This document shows positions 1 to 9,792 of a stretch of 64,000 nucleotides of DNA, in pieces. Position numbers and translations under genes: made by a program. Source of the stretch: CAVXYG01 sp963706835 (GTDB lineage Bacteria > Actinomycetota > Actinomycetes > S36-B12 > GCA-2699445); assembly GCA_963706835.1 (NCBI GenBank), contig CAVPOB010000008.1, positions 1 through 64,000 of the forward strand, read 5' to 3'. Below the pieces are notes generated by a model. It worked only from the letters and a program-made list of their open reading frames with translations. It searched no databases and had not been told where the DNA came from. Every line of letters starts with the position of its first letter. Position 1 is the stretch's first letter.

Positions 1-122
1 TGATCGGCTGCAAACGGCTCGCCGAGCCACCGCGGTTCGACACGTACTGGATCAGCCTGGCCGCCGACGAGCCGGCGTTGAGCCGGGACTCGGCGCGCAC
101 CGAGCAGCGGCTGCTGCGCTGA
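1..122 (+). CDS. C-terminal end of an unidentified protein (partial)
   Basis: An open frame enters from the left edge and ends at TGA 120-122. It encodes about 39 residues ending in SARTEQRLLR. Composition and codon use are those of a real actinobacterial gene, with G/C at third positions. The tail contains RFDTYWISLAADEP, which I cannot assign to a family. It lies just upstream of the degraded CDF gene on the same strand, so it could have been its operon partner. Confidence 0.4.
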   Translation, partial: IGCKRLAEPPRFDTYWISLAADEPALSRDSARTEQRLLR

Positions 123-970
123 TCGACGATCTCCGCGGGCTTGGTCGAGCTGCCATGGCGATCAGCTGGGCGGTCTCCGGCTTCCAGGTCATCGTCCTGG
201 GACGGCGTGTACGCCCTGATCGGGGTGCTGCTCGGGGGGTTGTCGTTGCCAGCGGCGGTGCGTGGTGGAGCGCGGGCCCACGCGCTATCCGTTCTGCCGC
301 GAGGCGCTGGCCCCCCGGCGGCGAGGGGCTGGTGCTGCTGGGCTCGCTCGGCTACGTGCTCGATGCCGTCGAAGCTCCACCGGCGGCAGCGCGACAGCGT
401 TCTGCTCGCGCTGGCGATCGTCGCCAGCGCGACGATCGGGTCCTGGCGCTTGGCGCGCTGCGCGACCGGGTCCTCCGACGTAGTGGCTGCCGAAGCCGCC
501 GCCTGGCTGGAGGTGGTGCCGCTGTCGCTGCAGGTTCGTCGGCTTCCTGGCAGCGCTCATCCTGGACTGCTGCCGGCATCGTGCCCTCGATCCATCCCGG
601 TACGGCGATCGTCGCTGGCGGTGGCGATCGCGCCGACCCCGCTGCGCATGCTCGGTACTGCTCAGTAGATGCTGGAGGGCGCCCCCACCGGCCAGGTGGC
701 CAACCGATCACGTCGGTGGTGCAGGACCTCAGCCGGCAGCGCGGCCTGCCGGAACCCACCGCCCGGGATCGGCAAGCTGGGCCGCAAGATCTACCTGGAG
801 GTCCACTACCTGGTGGCCGAGGACGCCGGCGTCCCCGGCTAGCGCAAGGGCCGACATTGTCCGGCGCAAGGCGGTCGCTGCAGCGGCTGCAGCAGCCGGG
901 CCCAGCCTTGGCATCCACGGTGGAGCTGCATACCGACCCGGCTTGGGACCGCGCCGAGCCGGGGGCGTAG
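123..970 (+). pseudogene. Decayed cation diffusion facilitator (CDF) efflux transporter
   Basis: No single frame is open, but reading across the three forward frames recovers a CDF-type metal efflux protein in order: WDGVYALIGVLLGGLSL (~195-245), GPTRYPF-REALAP (~270-310), a membrane stretch LVLLGSLGY (~330-360), LALAIVASATIGSWRL (~405-450), SSDVVAAEAAAWL (~470-510), IAPTPLRML (~625-655), then the cytosolic domain with PITSVVQDLSRQRGLPEP (~700-760), KIYLEVHYLVAEDAG (~787-835) and VELHTDPAWDR (~918-950). The stop is at 968-970. Family members are about 300-residue membrane proteins exporting Zn/Co/Cd or similar ions. At least five frameshifts and an early stop at 839-841 mean it cannot make a working protein. 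The family is clear; the metal is unknown. Confidence 0.72.
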
Positions 971-1022
971 CCCGGCGCTCCCTGGTCGCCCATGGCGCGG
1001 CCCGAGCCCGGACCAGCCGATG

Positions 1023-1269
1023 TCGCCGGCGAAGGCGAAGACGATCGCGAAGTACCTCGGCAAGGATAGGAGGTAATGGCTTGTTGGCCATATCCGCGGA
1101 TCTGCCGGAGGGTGCCTCGGAGATTCCCGACGCCTACCGCGGCCAGCCGTGGGCGCGGTTGGCGGTGAGGTCGACGGCACTGGCTTCGCGCCGATCTCTG
1201 GAACTTCGCGAGAAGGAGACGGTCACCGAGTTGAAGCGGGCGTTGCAGGACGCCGACCAGTCGCTGGCC
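1023..1269 (+). pseudogene. Orphan 5' fragment of a topoisomerase I gene
   Basis: Bases 1023-1065 are identical to 5080-5122 inside the intact topA, 43 bases without mismatch, encoding SPAKAKTIAKYLGK. Similarity then continues with substitutions and small indels to about 1269, matching topA to about 5334: a region like HIRDLPE, then PDAYRGQPWARLAV against PEAFRGQPWSRLAV, then ELKRALQDAD against DLKRALKDAD. The fragment stops just before the Toprim acidic motif and is out of frame internally. It is a diverged, truncated second copy of the first ~85 codons, not a recent exact duplication. Confidence 0.8.
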
Positions 1270-1294
1270 GTGCAGGTTGGACCCAGCGGGTGGC

Positions 1295-3135
1295 TCAGCT
1301 CATGGCCGATCGCGGCCCGGGAGCAGGGGCAGGGGTCACCAGCGCCGAGATCAGCGGGACCACGAACACCGCGGCCAGGAACAGCGCCATCGAGGGCAGG
1401 CCCAGTTTCCAGTAGTCGCCGAAGGTCATAGCCCCCGGGTCCATCACCCAGGTTCGCCGGACGAGGTCACGAAGGTGGCCGTGCAGCGCGACGCAGATGG
1501 ACATGAGCACTGCGGCGGCCGGGACACCGCCAAGGAATTGGCCTTGGCCGCTGACAGGCCGATCGGGATCATGACCAATGCGGTAGCCGTGTTGCCGACG
1601 AGTTGGCCGAACACCAGGGAGAAGGCCGCCAGTGCCGCCAGCAGTGCGGTCTGGGCCAGCACCGCCGATGGCATCACGGACCATCGGCGATCATCGCGCC
1701 GGCGCCGGACTCCTGGATGGCGATCGCCATGGGGAACATCCCGGCGACCAGCAGGACGTGCTCCAGGACACCGTGGGTGAAGGTGTCCTCGGTGCCGATA
1801 TGACGCGCGCCAGGATCATCGCCGCGGCGAGTAGGGCAGCGATGGCTGCGGAACCACCCGGTTGCGAGCAACAGGACGATGCACGCCAGAATGACCAGCG
1901 CCGCGCGACGGCAGCCGCGCCCGCGCGGGACGGCTTGGCGGCGGACCAGGTCGGTGTGTTGACCAGCAGCAGGCTGTGGACGAACTCATCCAGGATGGAC
2001 CAGGGGGCCTTCCAGCAGCAGCACGTCACCGGTGCGCAGCGTCAGAATCCACAACCCTCGGTCCACCCCGCCGCGTTGCACCGCGAGCACCTGCTCACCC
2101 GCGCCATCCAGGACGCTACCGGAATGGACTTCGCGGCCCAAGTACCGCTATCGCGGCGGCGTTACCGCCTCGATCACGCCCACTTCTCGGTTCAGGAGCT
2201 CCGCGGGTACCTCCCTGGCGTCACGAACTCGTTCTCGATCGCCGTGCCGGTCTCGGGGCGGCGAATCAACGCTCGACCAGCCCGTGGTCGCCCAGGACGG
2301 TCAGCCTGATCCCCCGGGTGCAGTTGGCCATCCGCCAGGTAGAGATCAGCTGCGCCATCGAGCACCGTGATGCGCAGCCCCTCGCGGGGGCTGGCCAGCA
2401 CCTCCTGCCGGTGCGTCCGGCCAGCGGTGAGTTTGCCGCGACCCGGGATGAAGACCTGCTCCAGCGAGTAATGCTCCACCCAGGGTCCGCGCGTGCGCCT
2501 GGATATCTGGAGCAGCCCGGCGGTGGCGGTGATCGGGCAGGAGGCCGCGAGGGCCGATCAGCAGAATCACGGCCAGTGCCGCATCATCGGAATGCCGATG
2601 AGCGAGAACTCCAGCAGTCCGAAGGCGCCGAGCCCGGCGTCGTCGGCCTGCGAGATCACCACGTTCACCGGCTGATCCGGTGAGCAGCAGCAATCCGCCC
2701 GCGCTGCCGGCGAAGGCCAGCGGCATCAGCATCCGCGAGGTCGGCAGGCCCACCCTCCTGGCCAGCACCACTGCCATCGGCAGCAGCGCGGCCACGGCGC
2801 CGTTCAGCCCGATCGTGGCGGTCAGAATCGCGACCAGCAGCATGGTCAGCAACAGCGCACGGGTCGCGCTCCCGCCGGCGCTGCGGGACAGCGCCTGACC
2901 GGCCCAAGCTGTCATGCCGCTGGCCTCGAGCCCCTCGCTCACCACGAACAGGGCGGCGATCACGATGATGCGCCCGTCGCCGAAGCCGCTGAGGAACTGG
3001 TCGAAGGTGATGACCCCGGTGGCGTACAGCGCCAGCGCCGAGCCGATCGCGACCACTTCCACCCGGGAACCGGTTCCACACGAACAGGGCGACCGTGATG
3101 GCCAGAATCAGCAGGCTGATGGCGGCATCGCTCAC
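1295..3135 (-). pseudogene. Decayed SLC13-type anion permease with RCK_C domain
   Basis: The reverse strand, read across frames from a GTG at 3135, gives a DASS/SLC13 permease. The N-terminal helix is AISLLILAITVALFVW, followed after a one-base shift near 3062 by VVAIGSALALYATGVITFDQFL, FGDGRIIVIAALFVVSEGLE and LNGAVAALLPMAVVLARRVG. A central RCK_C-like region (~2480-1960) ends in GPWSILDEFVHS. The second membrane half has VLLVAGMFPMAIAIQESGAG (~1770-1690), NTATALVMIPIGLSAAKANS and a C-terminus TFGDYWKLGLPSMALFL, with a stop at 1295-1297. Known relatives move sulfate or dicarboxylates. Many frameshifts make it non-functional as written. Confidence 0.72.
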
Positions 3136-3139
3136 GGGC

Positions 3140-4689
3140 TCATCCCAGCTCGGCCGCGATTGCCACGATCGTTGCCGAGACCACGAACAGGCCCAGGACG
3201 AGCGGCCAGACGAAGCGCAGGTAGCGGTCGTAGCCGACCTTGGCAATCGCGAGGCCACCCACCACGACCACGCGGTCGGCGAGAACATCAGGGTCAGGCC
3301 GTGGCCGGTGATCCACGCGGTGATCGTGGTGGCTCGGCTCACCTCGGCGAAGTCCGCCAGCGGCGCCAGCAGTGGCATGGCGAGGGCGGCATGGCCGGAG
3401 CTCGGAAGGGATGAGGAAGGCCAGCGGCATGTTGACGATCACGGTGACGACGGCGAAGGCCGCGGCCGAGGCGCCCGAGATCAGGTTCTCCATGGCGTGC
3501 AGGATCGTGTCGAGGGTCTCGGTGTTCGTCATGATCACGGACACGCCACCGGCCAGGAGCACCACCATGGCGGGGCCGAGCATGTCTGCCGCGCCTGCCA
3601 GTGGTACGATTTCCTTCTCGGCAGTTTCGCCACGATGCCGACCAGCACCGAGGCGATGAGGAACAGCATGGACAGTTGGGGGAACCACCAGCCAAGGTCG
3701 AACCACAGCGGCTCCCCGGCGATCGGGGCCTCGTGATCGAGGTAGTAGTTCGCCTCGCCGGTCGCCGACTCCAGCAGGCTCGTCCACGGGATGACCGAGA
3801 AGATCATCAAGCCGAACGCCAGGGCAGTGATCACCAGCACGATCTTCTGCGTGCGGCTCAGCGTGGCGTCCGGGCTGGCGCTGGTGGCCGCTTCGCTTGG
3901 CTCGTCCCAACCAACCAGTGAGGCCTGCGGATCGGAGCGCACCTTCGCGGCGTAGCGCAGCACCCACGCCACGGCCATTCCGGTGACGACCACCCACAGC
4001 AGCAGTCGCAGCGCGATCCCGTCACCGATGCCGACGCCGGCCTCCCCGGCGGCCACTCCGATCGAGAACGGATTGACGGTGGCGGCCATCACCCCGGCCA
4101 TCGCCCCCAGGATGATCATGGCTGCCGTGGTGAGCCGGTCGTAGCCCAGCGCAGCCATCAGCGGGATGAACAGCGCGTAGAACCCCAGGGTCTCCACGGA
4201 GAACCCCATGGTGGAGCCCAACAGCGAGAACAGCACCATCACGGCAGTAATGAGCAGCCAGCCCCTGGTGCGCAGCCGCTGGGCCAGTGCGGCCACCGCC
4301 ACCTCCAACGCCCTGGTGTGGAAGCTCACCGAGATGAACGCGCCGATCGACATGATGAAGACGATGACCCCGATCTGGCCGAACATCGTGCCCAGTGTCT
4401 CGGTGTCCACGAACTGGGAATCCGGATTCAGCAGCCCGTAGATGCCGTTGACCGGGGCCAGCACCAGTTGCTGGACCTTCTCGCCGAAGGACAGCGGAGC
4501 GTCGATTTGCTCATAGGTCCCCGGGATGGGCGAACCGTCCTGATCCACCTGATAGTCCCCGGCGGGGATAAACAGCGCCGCCACCCACACCAGCAGGGTG
4601 ACGATCGCCAGCGTCGTGACGGCGCTGGGGAAGGCGAACGAACGGCGCTGCTTGGCCGGTTGGCCGACCTTCTCATCCGTGCTCGGCAT
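3140..4689 (-). pseudogene. Frameshifted YfcC/DcuC-family transporter
   Basis: The start ATG at 4689 has a good ribosome site (GGAGGT, complement of ~4692-4699). About 355 residues are intact: a charged N-terminus, the first helix TTLAIVTLLVWVAALFIPAG, then the family's FSLLGSTMGFSVETLGFY and GAMAGVMAATVNPFSIGVAAG loops. The frame then shifts near 3620 (continuing AEKEIVPLAGAADMLG), near 3400 (SGHAALAMPLLAPLADF) and near 3280 (VVVGGLAIAKVGYDRYLRF), ending at 3140. Relatives (PF03606) are inner-membrane carriers, often for amino acids or peptides; the substrate is unknown. It lies tail-to-head with the SLC13 pseudogene only 4 bases away, so the two were probably co-transcribed. Confidence 0.78.
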
Positions 4690-5034
4690 CGCGACCTCCT
4701 GCGTGACGATGCGATAAGTGTGCAGCCCCAGACCCGCCCACGGCCGGAAATCGCCGAGCATTCACCTCGGGCAGCCCCGGGCGGCACCTGCGACGCCGGG
4801 TGTCGTGCTACCGGGCCGGCACCGCGACGAAATCGGGATGGATCCGGCCGGGGGTCCGTGCACCGCCCGGGTCGCGGCCGGAGCCTGGGCCAGCCCCCGA
4901 CGCGGACCGGCCGACACCGCCGAACCGGTCATCGTTCACACTCGTTCTTGACGCAACCGCCGCGCCGTGGCGTATCGTCGCCGTTTGCACGGTCCCCGTG
5001 TCGTGGGGCAGTCGGTCGGAAGGGATGTGGTGGG
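4690..5034. promoter_or_regulatory. Divergent intergenic region before topA, with candidate promoter
   Basis: This 345-base stretch separates the reverse-strand YfcC gene from topA and holds no convincing gene. A possible forward promoter is TTGACG at 4948-4953 and TATCGT at 4973-4978. The 19-base spacing is a little long. The leader would be about 50 bases. The topA ribosome site is the GGAAGGG just before 5030. This is sequence inspection only. Confidence 0.35.
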
Positions 5035-7917
5035 GTGCCCAGTACGGCAGCCTCTCAGCAGCATTTGGTGATCGTGGAGTCGCCGGCGAAGGCGAAGACG
5101 ATCGCGAAGTACCTCGGCAAGGGCTATGAAGTGCTGGCCTCGGTCGGTCACATCCGCGATCTGCCCGAGAACGCTGCCGAAGTCCCGGAGGCCTTCCGCG
5201 GGCAGCCCTGGTCGCGGCTGGCGGTCAATATCGATGACGGCTTCGCGCCGATCTATGTCATCTCCCCCAAGAAGAAGAAGACGGTGAGCGATCTGAAGCG
5301 TGCGCTGAAGGACGCCGACGAGCTGCTGCTGGCCACGGATGAGGACCGCGAGGGCGAGGCCATCGCGTGGCACCTGTTGGAGGTGCTGCAGCCGAAGGTG
5401 CCGGTGCGCCGGATGGTGTTCCATGAGATCACCAAGGAGGCGATCCAGGAGTCCCTGGCGCATACCCGCGACCTGGACCTCGATCTGGTGGACGCACAGG
5501 AGACCCGGCGCATCGTGGATCGCCTCGTGGGCTACGAGGTCTCGCCGGTGCTGTGGCGCAAGGTGAAGTTCGGCCTGTCCGCCGGCCGGGTGCAATCGGT
5601 GGCGGTGCGGCTGATCGTGCAGCGGGAGCGGGAGCGGATCGCCTTCACCTCGGCGCAGTACAGCGATGTCCGGGGCCGCTTCGCCCCCGATGGCTTCAAG
5701 GGCCAGTTGGTGGGCCTGGACGACCGTCGGGTCGCCACGGGCAAGGACTTCGACGACCAGGGGCGCCTCACCGGCGATGCCATCGCGCTGACCCTGCCGC
5801 AGGCGGAGGAGTTGGCATCCGACCTGCTGCCCGCCCGGTTCACCGTCGATGAGGTCAAGCAGAAGCCCGGCACCCGCAAGCCGGGAGCGCCCTTCACCAC
5901 CTCCACCCTGCAGCAGGAGGCGGGGCGCCGACTGCGGTGGGGCTCGGAGCGCACCATGAGGGTGGCGCAGGGGCTGTACGAGGGCGGTTACATCACCTAC
6001 ATGCGCACCGACTCCGTGCAGTTGAGCCAGCAGGCCATCACGGCTGCGCGGGCCCAGGCCGAGCAGCTCTACGGCGCCGACTATGTGCATCCGTCGGTGC
6101 GCACCTACAAGGGCAAGAGCGCCAATGCCCAGGAGGCCCACGAGGCCATCCGGCCTGCGGGGGAGGTGTTCCGCACGCCGGGGCAGCTCACCGGCCAGCT
6201 CGTCGGGGACGCCTGGGTGCTGTACGAGATGATCTGGAAGCGGACGATCGCCTCGCAGATGGCCGATGCCAGGATCAGCACCACCACGCTGCTGTTCTCC
6301 GCCCCCGACGGCCAGCAGCGCACGGCCAGGTTCAGCGCATCCGGCACCGTCACACTCTTCAAGGGATTCCGCGCCGCCTACGAGGAGACGGTCGTCGAGG
6401 ACCGCAACGCGCAGGACTCCGTCACGAACGTGGCGCTGCCCAACCTCGCCCAGGGTGACGTCATCACCGCCGAGGAGCTGCAGGCGGTCGAGCATGAGAC
6501 GAAGCCGCCGGCGCGGTATACCGAGGCGTCGCTGGTGCAGGCGCTGGAGGAGCGCGGCATCGGCCGGCCCTCCACGTACGCCTCCATCATCAAGACCATC
6601 ATCAGCCGCAACTACGTGTGGAAGAAGGGTTCGGCGCTGGTGCCGTCCTTCCTGGCGTTCGCCGTGATCCGGCTGCTGGAGGAGCACTTCGCCTCGCTGG
6701 TCGACTACGACTTCACGCGGGAGATGGAGGAGGTGCTCGATGCCATCTCCCGCGGCGACACGGCGCGGCTGGAGGCGCTGCAGCGGTTCTATCGCGGCGA
6801 TGCCGACCTGGACTTCGAGGGCCTGCAGCCGCTGCTGGACAGGCTCGGCGATATCGACGCCCGCGCAATCTGCACCATGCCGATCAACGGCACCGAGGTG
6901 GTGCTGCGGGTGGGCAAGTACGGCGACTACCTGGAGCGGCCCTCGGACGGCAAGCGGGCCAACCTGCGCGGGGACCTGCCGCCGGACGAGCTGACGGCCG
7001 ACTTTGCCGCCGAGGCGATCGAGCGCGGCAACTTCCAGATGCAGTTGGGGGAGCACCCCGACACCGGGCTGCCGATCGTCGCCAGGGAGGGCCGGTACGG
7101 GCCTTATGTGATGGAGGTGCCGCCCGAACCGGAGGAACCGGAGCAGCCGGCGAGCGCCGAGGGCGGTGAGGCCAAGCGCAAGCCCGCGAAGAAGGCGGCC
7201 GGGCCGAAGCCCCGCACCGCCTCGCTGCTGCGGACGATGGCGCTGGAGACGGTCACCCTCGACGACGCCGTCCGACTGCTGAGCCTGCCCCGCGTCGTGG
7301 GCGCCGACCCGGACTCCGGCGAGGAGATCACCGCTCAGAACGGCCGCTATGGGCCGTATCTGAAGCGCGGCACCGACTCCCGCTCGCTGGCCGAGGAAGA
7401 GCAGCTGTTCACGGTGACCCTGGAGCAGGCGCTGGAGATCTTCTCCCAGCCCAAGCGGGGGCGCGGAGCGGCAGCAGCCTCGTCGGGCCGGTCGCTGGGC
7501 GAGGATCCCGCCACGGGCAAGCCAGTTGTGGTCAAGAGCGGCCGCTACGGGCCCTACGTGACCGACGGTGAGACCAACGCCACCTTGCGCTCCGGCGACG
7601 ACGCCGACTCGGTCACGCTGGAACGCGCCGCCGAACTGCTGGCCGAGAAGCGCGCCAAGGGCCCGGCCCCCAAGCGCACCGCGAAGAAGACGGCGGGGAA
7701 GAAGACCGCGGCGAAGAAGACCGCGGCGAAGAAGGCCACGGCGGCGAAGAAGGCCACCGCGAAGAAGGCGACCGCGAAGAAGGCGGCGGCCAAGACAGCG
7801 GCCGCGAAGAAGGCGGCGGCGACCCCGGCCACCGCCCGAACCAGCGCAGCGACCGATGCCAGGCCGTCCGATGCCGACGCGCTCAGCGGGACGGGGGCGA
7901 CCGCTCCCTGGGACTGA
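5035..7917 (+). CDS. topA: DNA topoisomerase I
   Basis: This type IA topoisomerase relaxes negative supercoils. The protein has about 960 residues from GTG 5035; the longer open frame upstream is not used, because homology starts at QQHLVIVESPAKAKTI. The N-terminal Toprim domain has the acidic triad in DEDREGEAI. The catalytic tyrosine is Y322 in GGYITYMRTDS. Conserved EAHEAIRP and ERGIGRPSTYASI motifs follow. The C-terminal third has several repeats of the NGRYGPYL type, then a Lys/Ala-rich tail (about residues 880-935) typical of actinobacterial enzymes and thought to help DNA binding. The gene is intact, unlike the fragment at 1023. It is followed by tmk after 57 bases. Confidence 0.97.
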   Translation: MPSTAASQQHLVIVESPAKAKTIAKYLGKGYEVLASVGHIRDLPENAAEVPEAFRGQPWSRLAVNIDDGFAPIYVISPKKKKTVSDLKRALKDADELLLATDEDREGEAIAWHLLEVLQPKVPVRRMVFHEITKEAIQESLAHTRDLDLDLVDAQETRRIVDRLVGYEVSPVLWRKVKFGLSAGRVQSVAVRLIVQRERERIAFTSAQYSDVRGRFAPDGFKGQLVGLDDRRVATGKDFDDQGRLTGDAIALTLPQAEELASDLLPARFTVDEVKQKPGTRKPGAPFTTSTLQQEAGRRLRWGSERTMRVAQGLYEGGYITYMRTDSVQLSQQAITAARAQAEQLYGADYVHPSVRTYKGKSANAQEAHEAIRPAGEVFRTPGQLTGQLVGDAWVLYEMIWKRTIASQMADARISTTTLLFSAPDGQQRTARFSASGTVTLFKGFRAAYEETVVEDRNAQDSVTNVALPNLAQGDVITAEELQAVEHETKPPARYTEASLVQALEERGIGRPSTYASIIKTIISRNYVWKKGSALVPSFLAFAVIRLLEEHFASLVDYDFTREMEEVLDAISRGDTARLEALQRFYRGDADLDFEGLQPLLDRLGDIDARAICTMPINGTEVVLRVGKYGDYLERPSDGKRANLRGDLPPDELTADFAAEAIERGNFQMQLGEHPDTGLPIVAREGRYGPYVMEVPPEPEEPEQPASAEGGEAKRKPAKKAAGPKPRTASLLRTMALETVTLDDAVRLLSLPRVVGADPDSGEEITAQNGRYGPYLKRGTDSRSLAEEEQLFTVTLEQALEIFSQPKRGRGAAAASSGRSLGEDPATGKPVVVKSGRYGPYVTDGETNATLRSGDDADSVTLERAAELLAEKRAKGPAPKRTAKKTAGKKTAAKKTAAKKATAAKKATAKKATAKKAAAKTAAAKKAAATPATARTSAATDARPSDADALSGTGATAPWD

Positions 7918-7974
7918 CCCACAGCCCCGGGACGCCGTAGCGGTGGTGTCGGGCGGGCCGCGTAGGCTCATCCC

Positions 7975-8604
7975 GTGATCGCGCCCGGCTTCTTCCTGGT
8001 CCTCGAGGGCGGTGAAGGGTCGGGCAAATCGACCGTCTCCGCCGCCCTGGAGCGCGTGGTGGTCGCCCGCGGCAGGCGGGTGCTGCGCACCAGGGAGCCT
8101 GGCGGCACGCCGGTGTCGGAGGCCATCCGCGACCTGCTGCTGTCGCCGGAGCTCCCAGAGTCCGATCCATGGTGCGAGGCGCTGCTGTTCGCGGCCGCGC
8201 GGGCCGATCACGTCGGCTCGGTGATCCGCCCCGCCGTGCAACGCGGGGAGGTCGTGATCTGCGACCGGTTCGTCGATTCCTCCGCCGCCTATCAGGGACT
8301 GGGGCGCGGGCTGGGGGTGGCGGCTGTGCGCTCGGCAAACGTGCCCGCCATCGCCGGCACCGTCCCGGATCTGACGCTCGTGCTCGACATCGATCCGCAG
8401 ATCGGACTGCAGCGCGCGGTCGGTCCCAACCGGATGGAGGCACGCAGTCTGGCCTTCCATCGCGCCGTGCGGCAGGCATTCCTGGATTTCGCCGCCGCGC
8501 AGCCGGACCGGTACCTCGTCATCGACGCCGGTCGGCCGCTGGCCGAAGTGGTGGGCGATGCTGCCGCTGCGGTCGAACAGCGACTCGCGGGGTTGGTGCC
8601 ATGA
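7975..8604 (+). CDS. tmk: Thymidylate kinase
   Basis: Phosphorylates dTMP to dTDP with ATP for DNA precursor supply in the cytoplasm. The protein has 209 residues, the usual length. The P-loop is GGEGSGKST (about residues 12-20). The DRX-type motif is CDRFVDSSAAYQGLGRG, and the dTMP site is LRTREPGGTPVSE. Start is GTG 7975. The stop overlaps the holB start (ATGA at 8601-8604), indicating translational coupling. The tmk-holB pair downstream of topA is a common actinobacterial arrangement. Confidence 0.96.
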   Translation: MIAPGFFLVLEGGEGSGKSTVSAALERVVVARGRRVLRTREPGGTPVSEAIRDLLLSPELPESDPWCEALLFAAARADHVGSVIRPAVQRGEVVICDRFVDSSAAYQGLGRGLGVAAVRSANVPAIAGTVPDLTLVLDIDPQIGLQRAVGPNRMEARSLAFHRAVRQAFLDFAAAQPDRYLVIDAGRPLAEVVGDAAAAVEQRLAGLVP

Positions 8605-9788
8605 CGGTGTGGGACCGCGTCGTGGGGCAGCACTCTCTCGTCGAGACGCTGCAGCACACCGTTCGTGCCGCCCACGCCGAGGACACCGGCGGGCGGGATG
8701 ACCCGCGCCGAGCCATGACGCACGCCTGGCTCATCACCGGGCCCCCCGGCTCGGGCCGATCGGTCCTGGCCGAGGCCTTCGCGGCCGCGCTGCAGTGTGC
8801 CCAGCACGGCTGCGGCCGGTGCGCCGACTGCCAGCAGTCGGCCGCCGATTCGCACCCGGCCACCCGGATCGTGCGCGCGGACAAGCTGTCCTACGGGGTG
8901 GACGACGCGAAGTCCCTGATCGCCTACTCCGCCGTGCGGCCACCGGGGCACCACCGGCGCATCATCGTGCTGCAGGACGCCGATCGCCTCACCGAGACCG
9001 CCGCCAACGCGCTGCTGAAGGTCCTGGAGGAACCGCCAGCCCGGGTCGTCTGGATGCTGTGCGCACCCAGCCCTGAGGACATCCTGCCGACGATCCGTTC
9101 GCGAACCCGCCTCGTCAGCCTCGCCACCCCGAAGGTGTCGGAGGTCGCGTCCTACCTGGTCGATCATGACGGGGCCGATCCGGCCATGGCCGCCTACGCC
9201 GCCCGCAGCAGCCAGGGGCACATCGGCCGGGCCCGGGCACTGGTGCGCGATGAAGCCATGCGGCGCCACCGCACGACCGTGCTCGCCGTCACCAGGCGGG
9301 TCGAAACGCTGGGCGGCTGCTTCGCCGCCGCAGCCGATCTGGTGGACTCGGCCAAGGAGGTGGCCGAGTTGCAGGCGGCACAGCGCGACGCCGCGGAGGA
9401 GGCCGAGCTGCTTGCCGGCTACGGCGCCGGTGCCGAGGGGGTCAGCCGCGGCAAGGTCGAGAGCCTGGCCCGCGGTGCCCTGCGCGAGTTGCGCGATGCC
9501 CAGAAGAAGCGCCGTACCAGGGTCGTCCGCGACGAGCTGGACCGGGACCTGGTCGACCTGCTGGGCTACTACCGCGATGTCCTCGCGGTGCAGGCAGGGG
9601 CGCCGATCACGCTGGTGAACGAGGAGGACCGTCCCAGGATCGAGGCGCTGGCCGCCGCATCCGAGCCGGACCTCACCGTTGGGCGCATGCAGGCCATCGA
9701 CGAGGCGCGCACCGCGCTGGCGTCCAACGTAGCCCCGCTGGTCGCGCTGGAGGCCATGGCGGTGAAGCTGTCCGGCAAGGGGATCTAG
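8601..9788 (+). CDS. holB: DNA polymerase III subunit delta'
   Basis: Clamp-loader subunit that, with tau/gamma and delta, loads the beta clamp at replication forks. The protein has 395 residues from ATG 8601, which overlaps the tmk stop. The N-terminal AAA+ module starts VWDRVVGQ; the P-loop-like GPPGSGRSVLAEA is followed by a zinc-binding set of four cysteines in CAQHGCGRCADC. LLKVLEEPP and the SRTRLV sensor region are present. The remainder is the helical collar domain. The delta' P-loop is often a poor ATP binder in this family. Confidence 0.95.
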   Translation: MTVWDRVVGQHSLVETLQHTVRAAHAEDTGGRDDPRRAMTHAWLITGPPGSGRSVLAEAFAAALQCAQHGCGRCADCQQSAADSHPATRIVRADKLSYGVDDAKSLIAYSAVRPPGHHRRIIVLQDADRLTETAANALLKVLEEPPARVVWMLCAPSPEDILPTIRSRTRLVSLATPKVSEVASYLVDHDGADPAMAAYAARSSQGHIGRARALVRDEAMRRHRTTVLAVTRRVETLGGCFAAAADLVDSAKEVAELQAAQRDAAEEAELLAGYGAGAEGVSRGKVESLARGALRELRDAQKKRRTRVVRDELDRDLVDLLGYYRDVLAVQAGAPITLVNEEDRPRIEALAAASEPDLTVGRMQAIDEARTALASNVAPLVALEAMAVKLSGKGI

Positions 9789-9792
9789 CCGG

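Noticed and set aside
4936..8460. A 1174-residue reverse-strand open frame opposite topA
   Set aside because: It is low-complexity (Arg, Leu, Gly, Gln rich), has no recognisable motif, and is fully explained by the codon bias of topA on the other strand.
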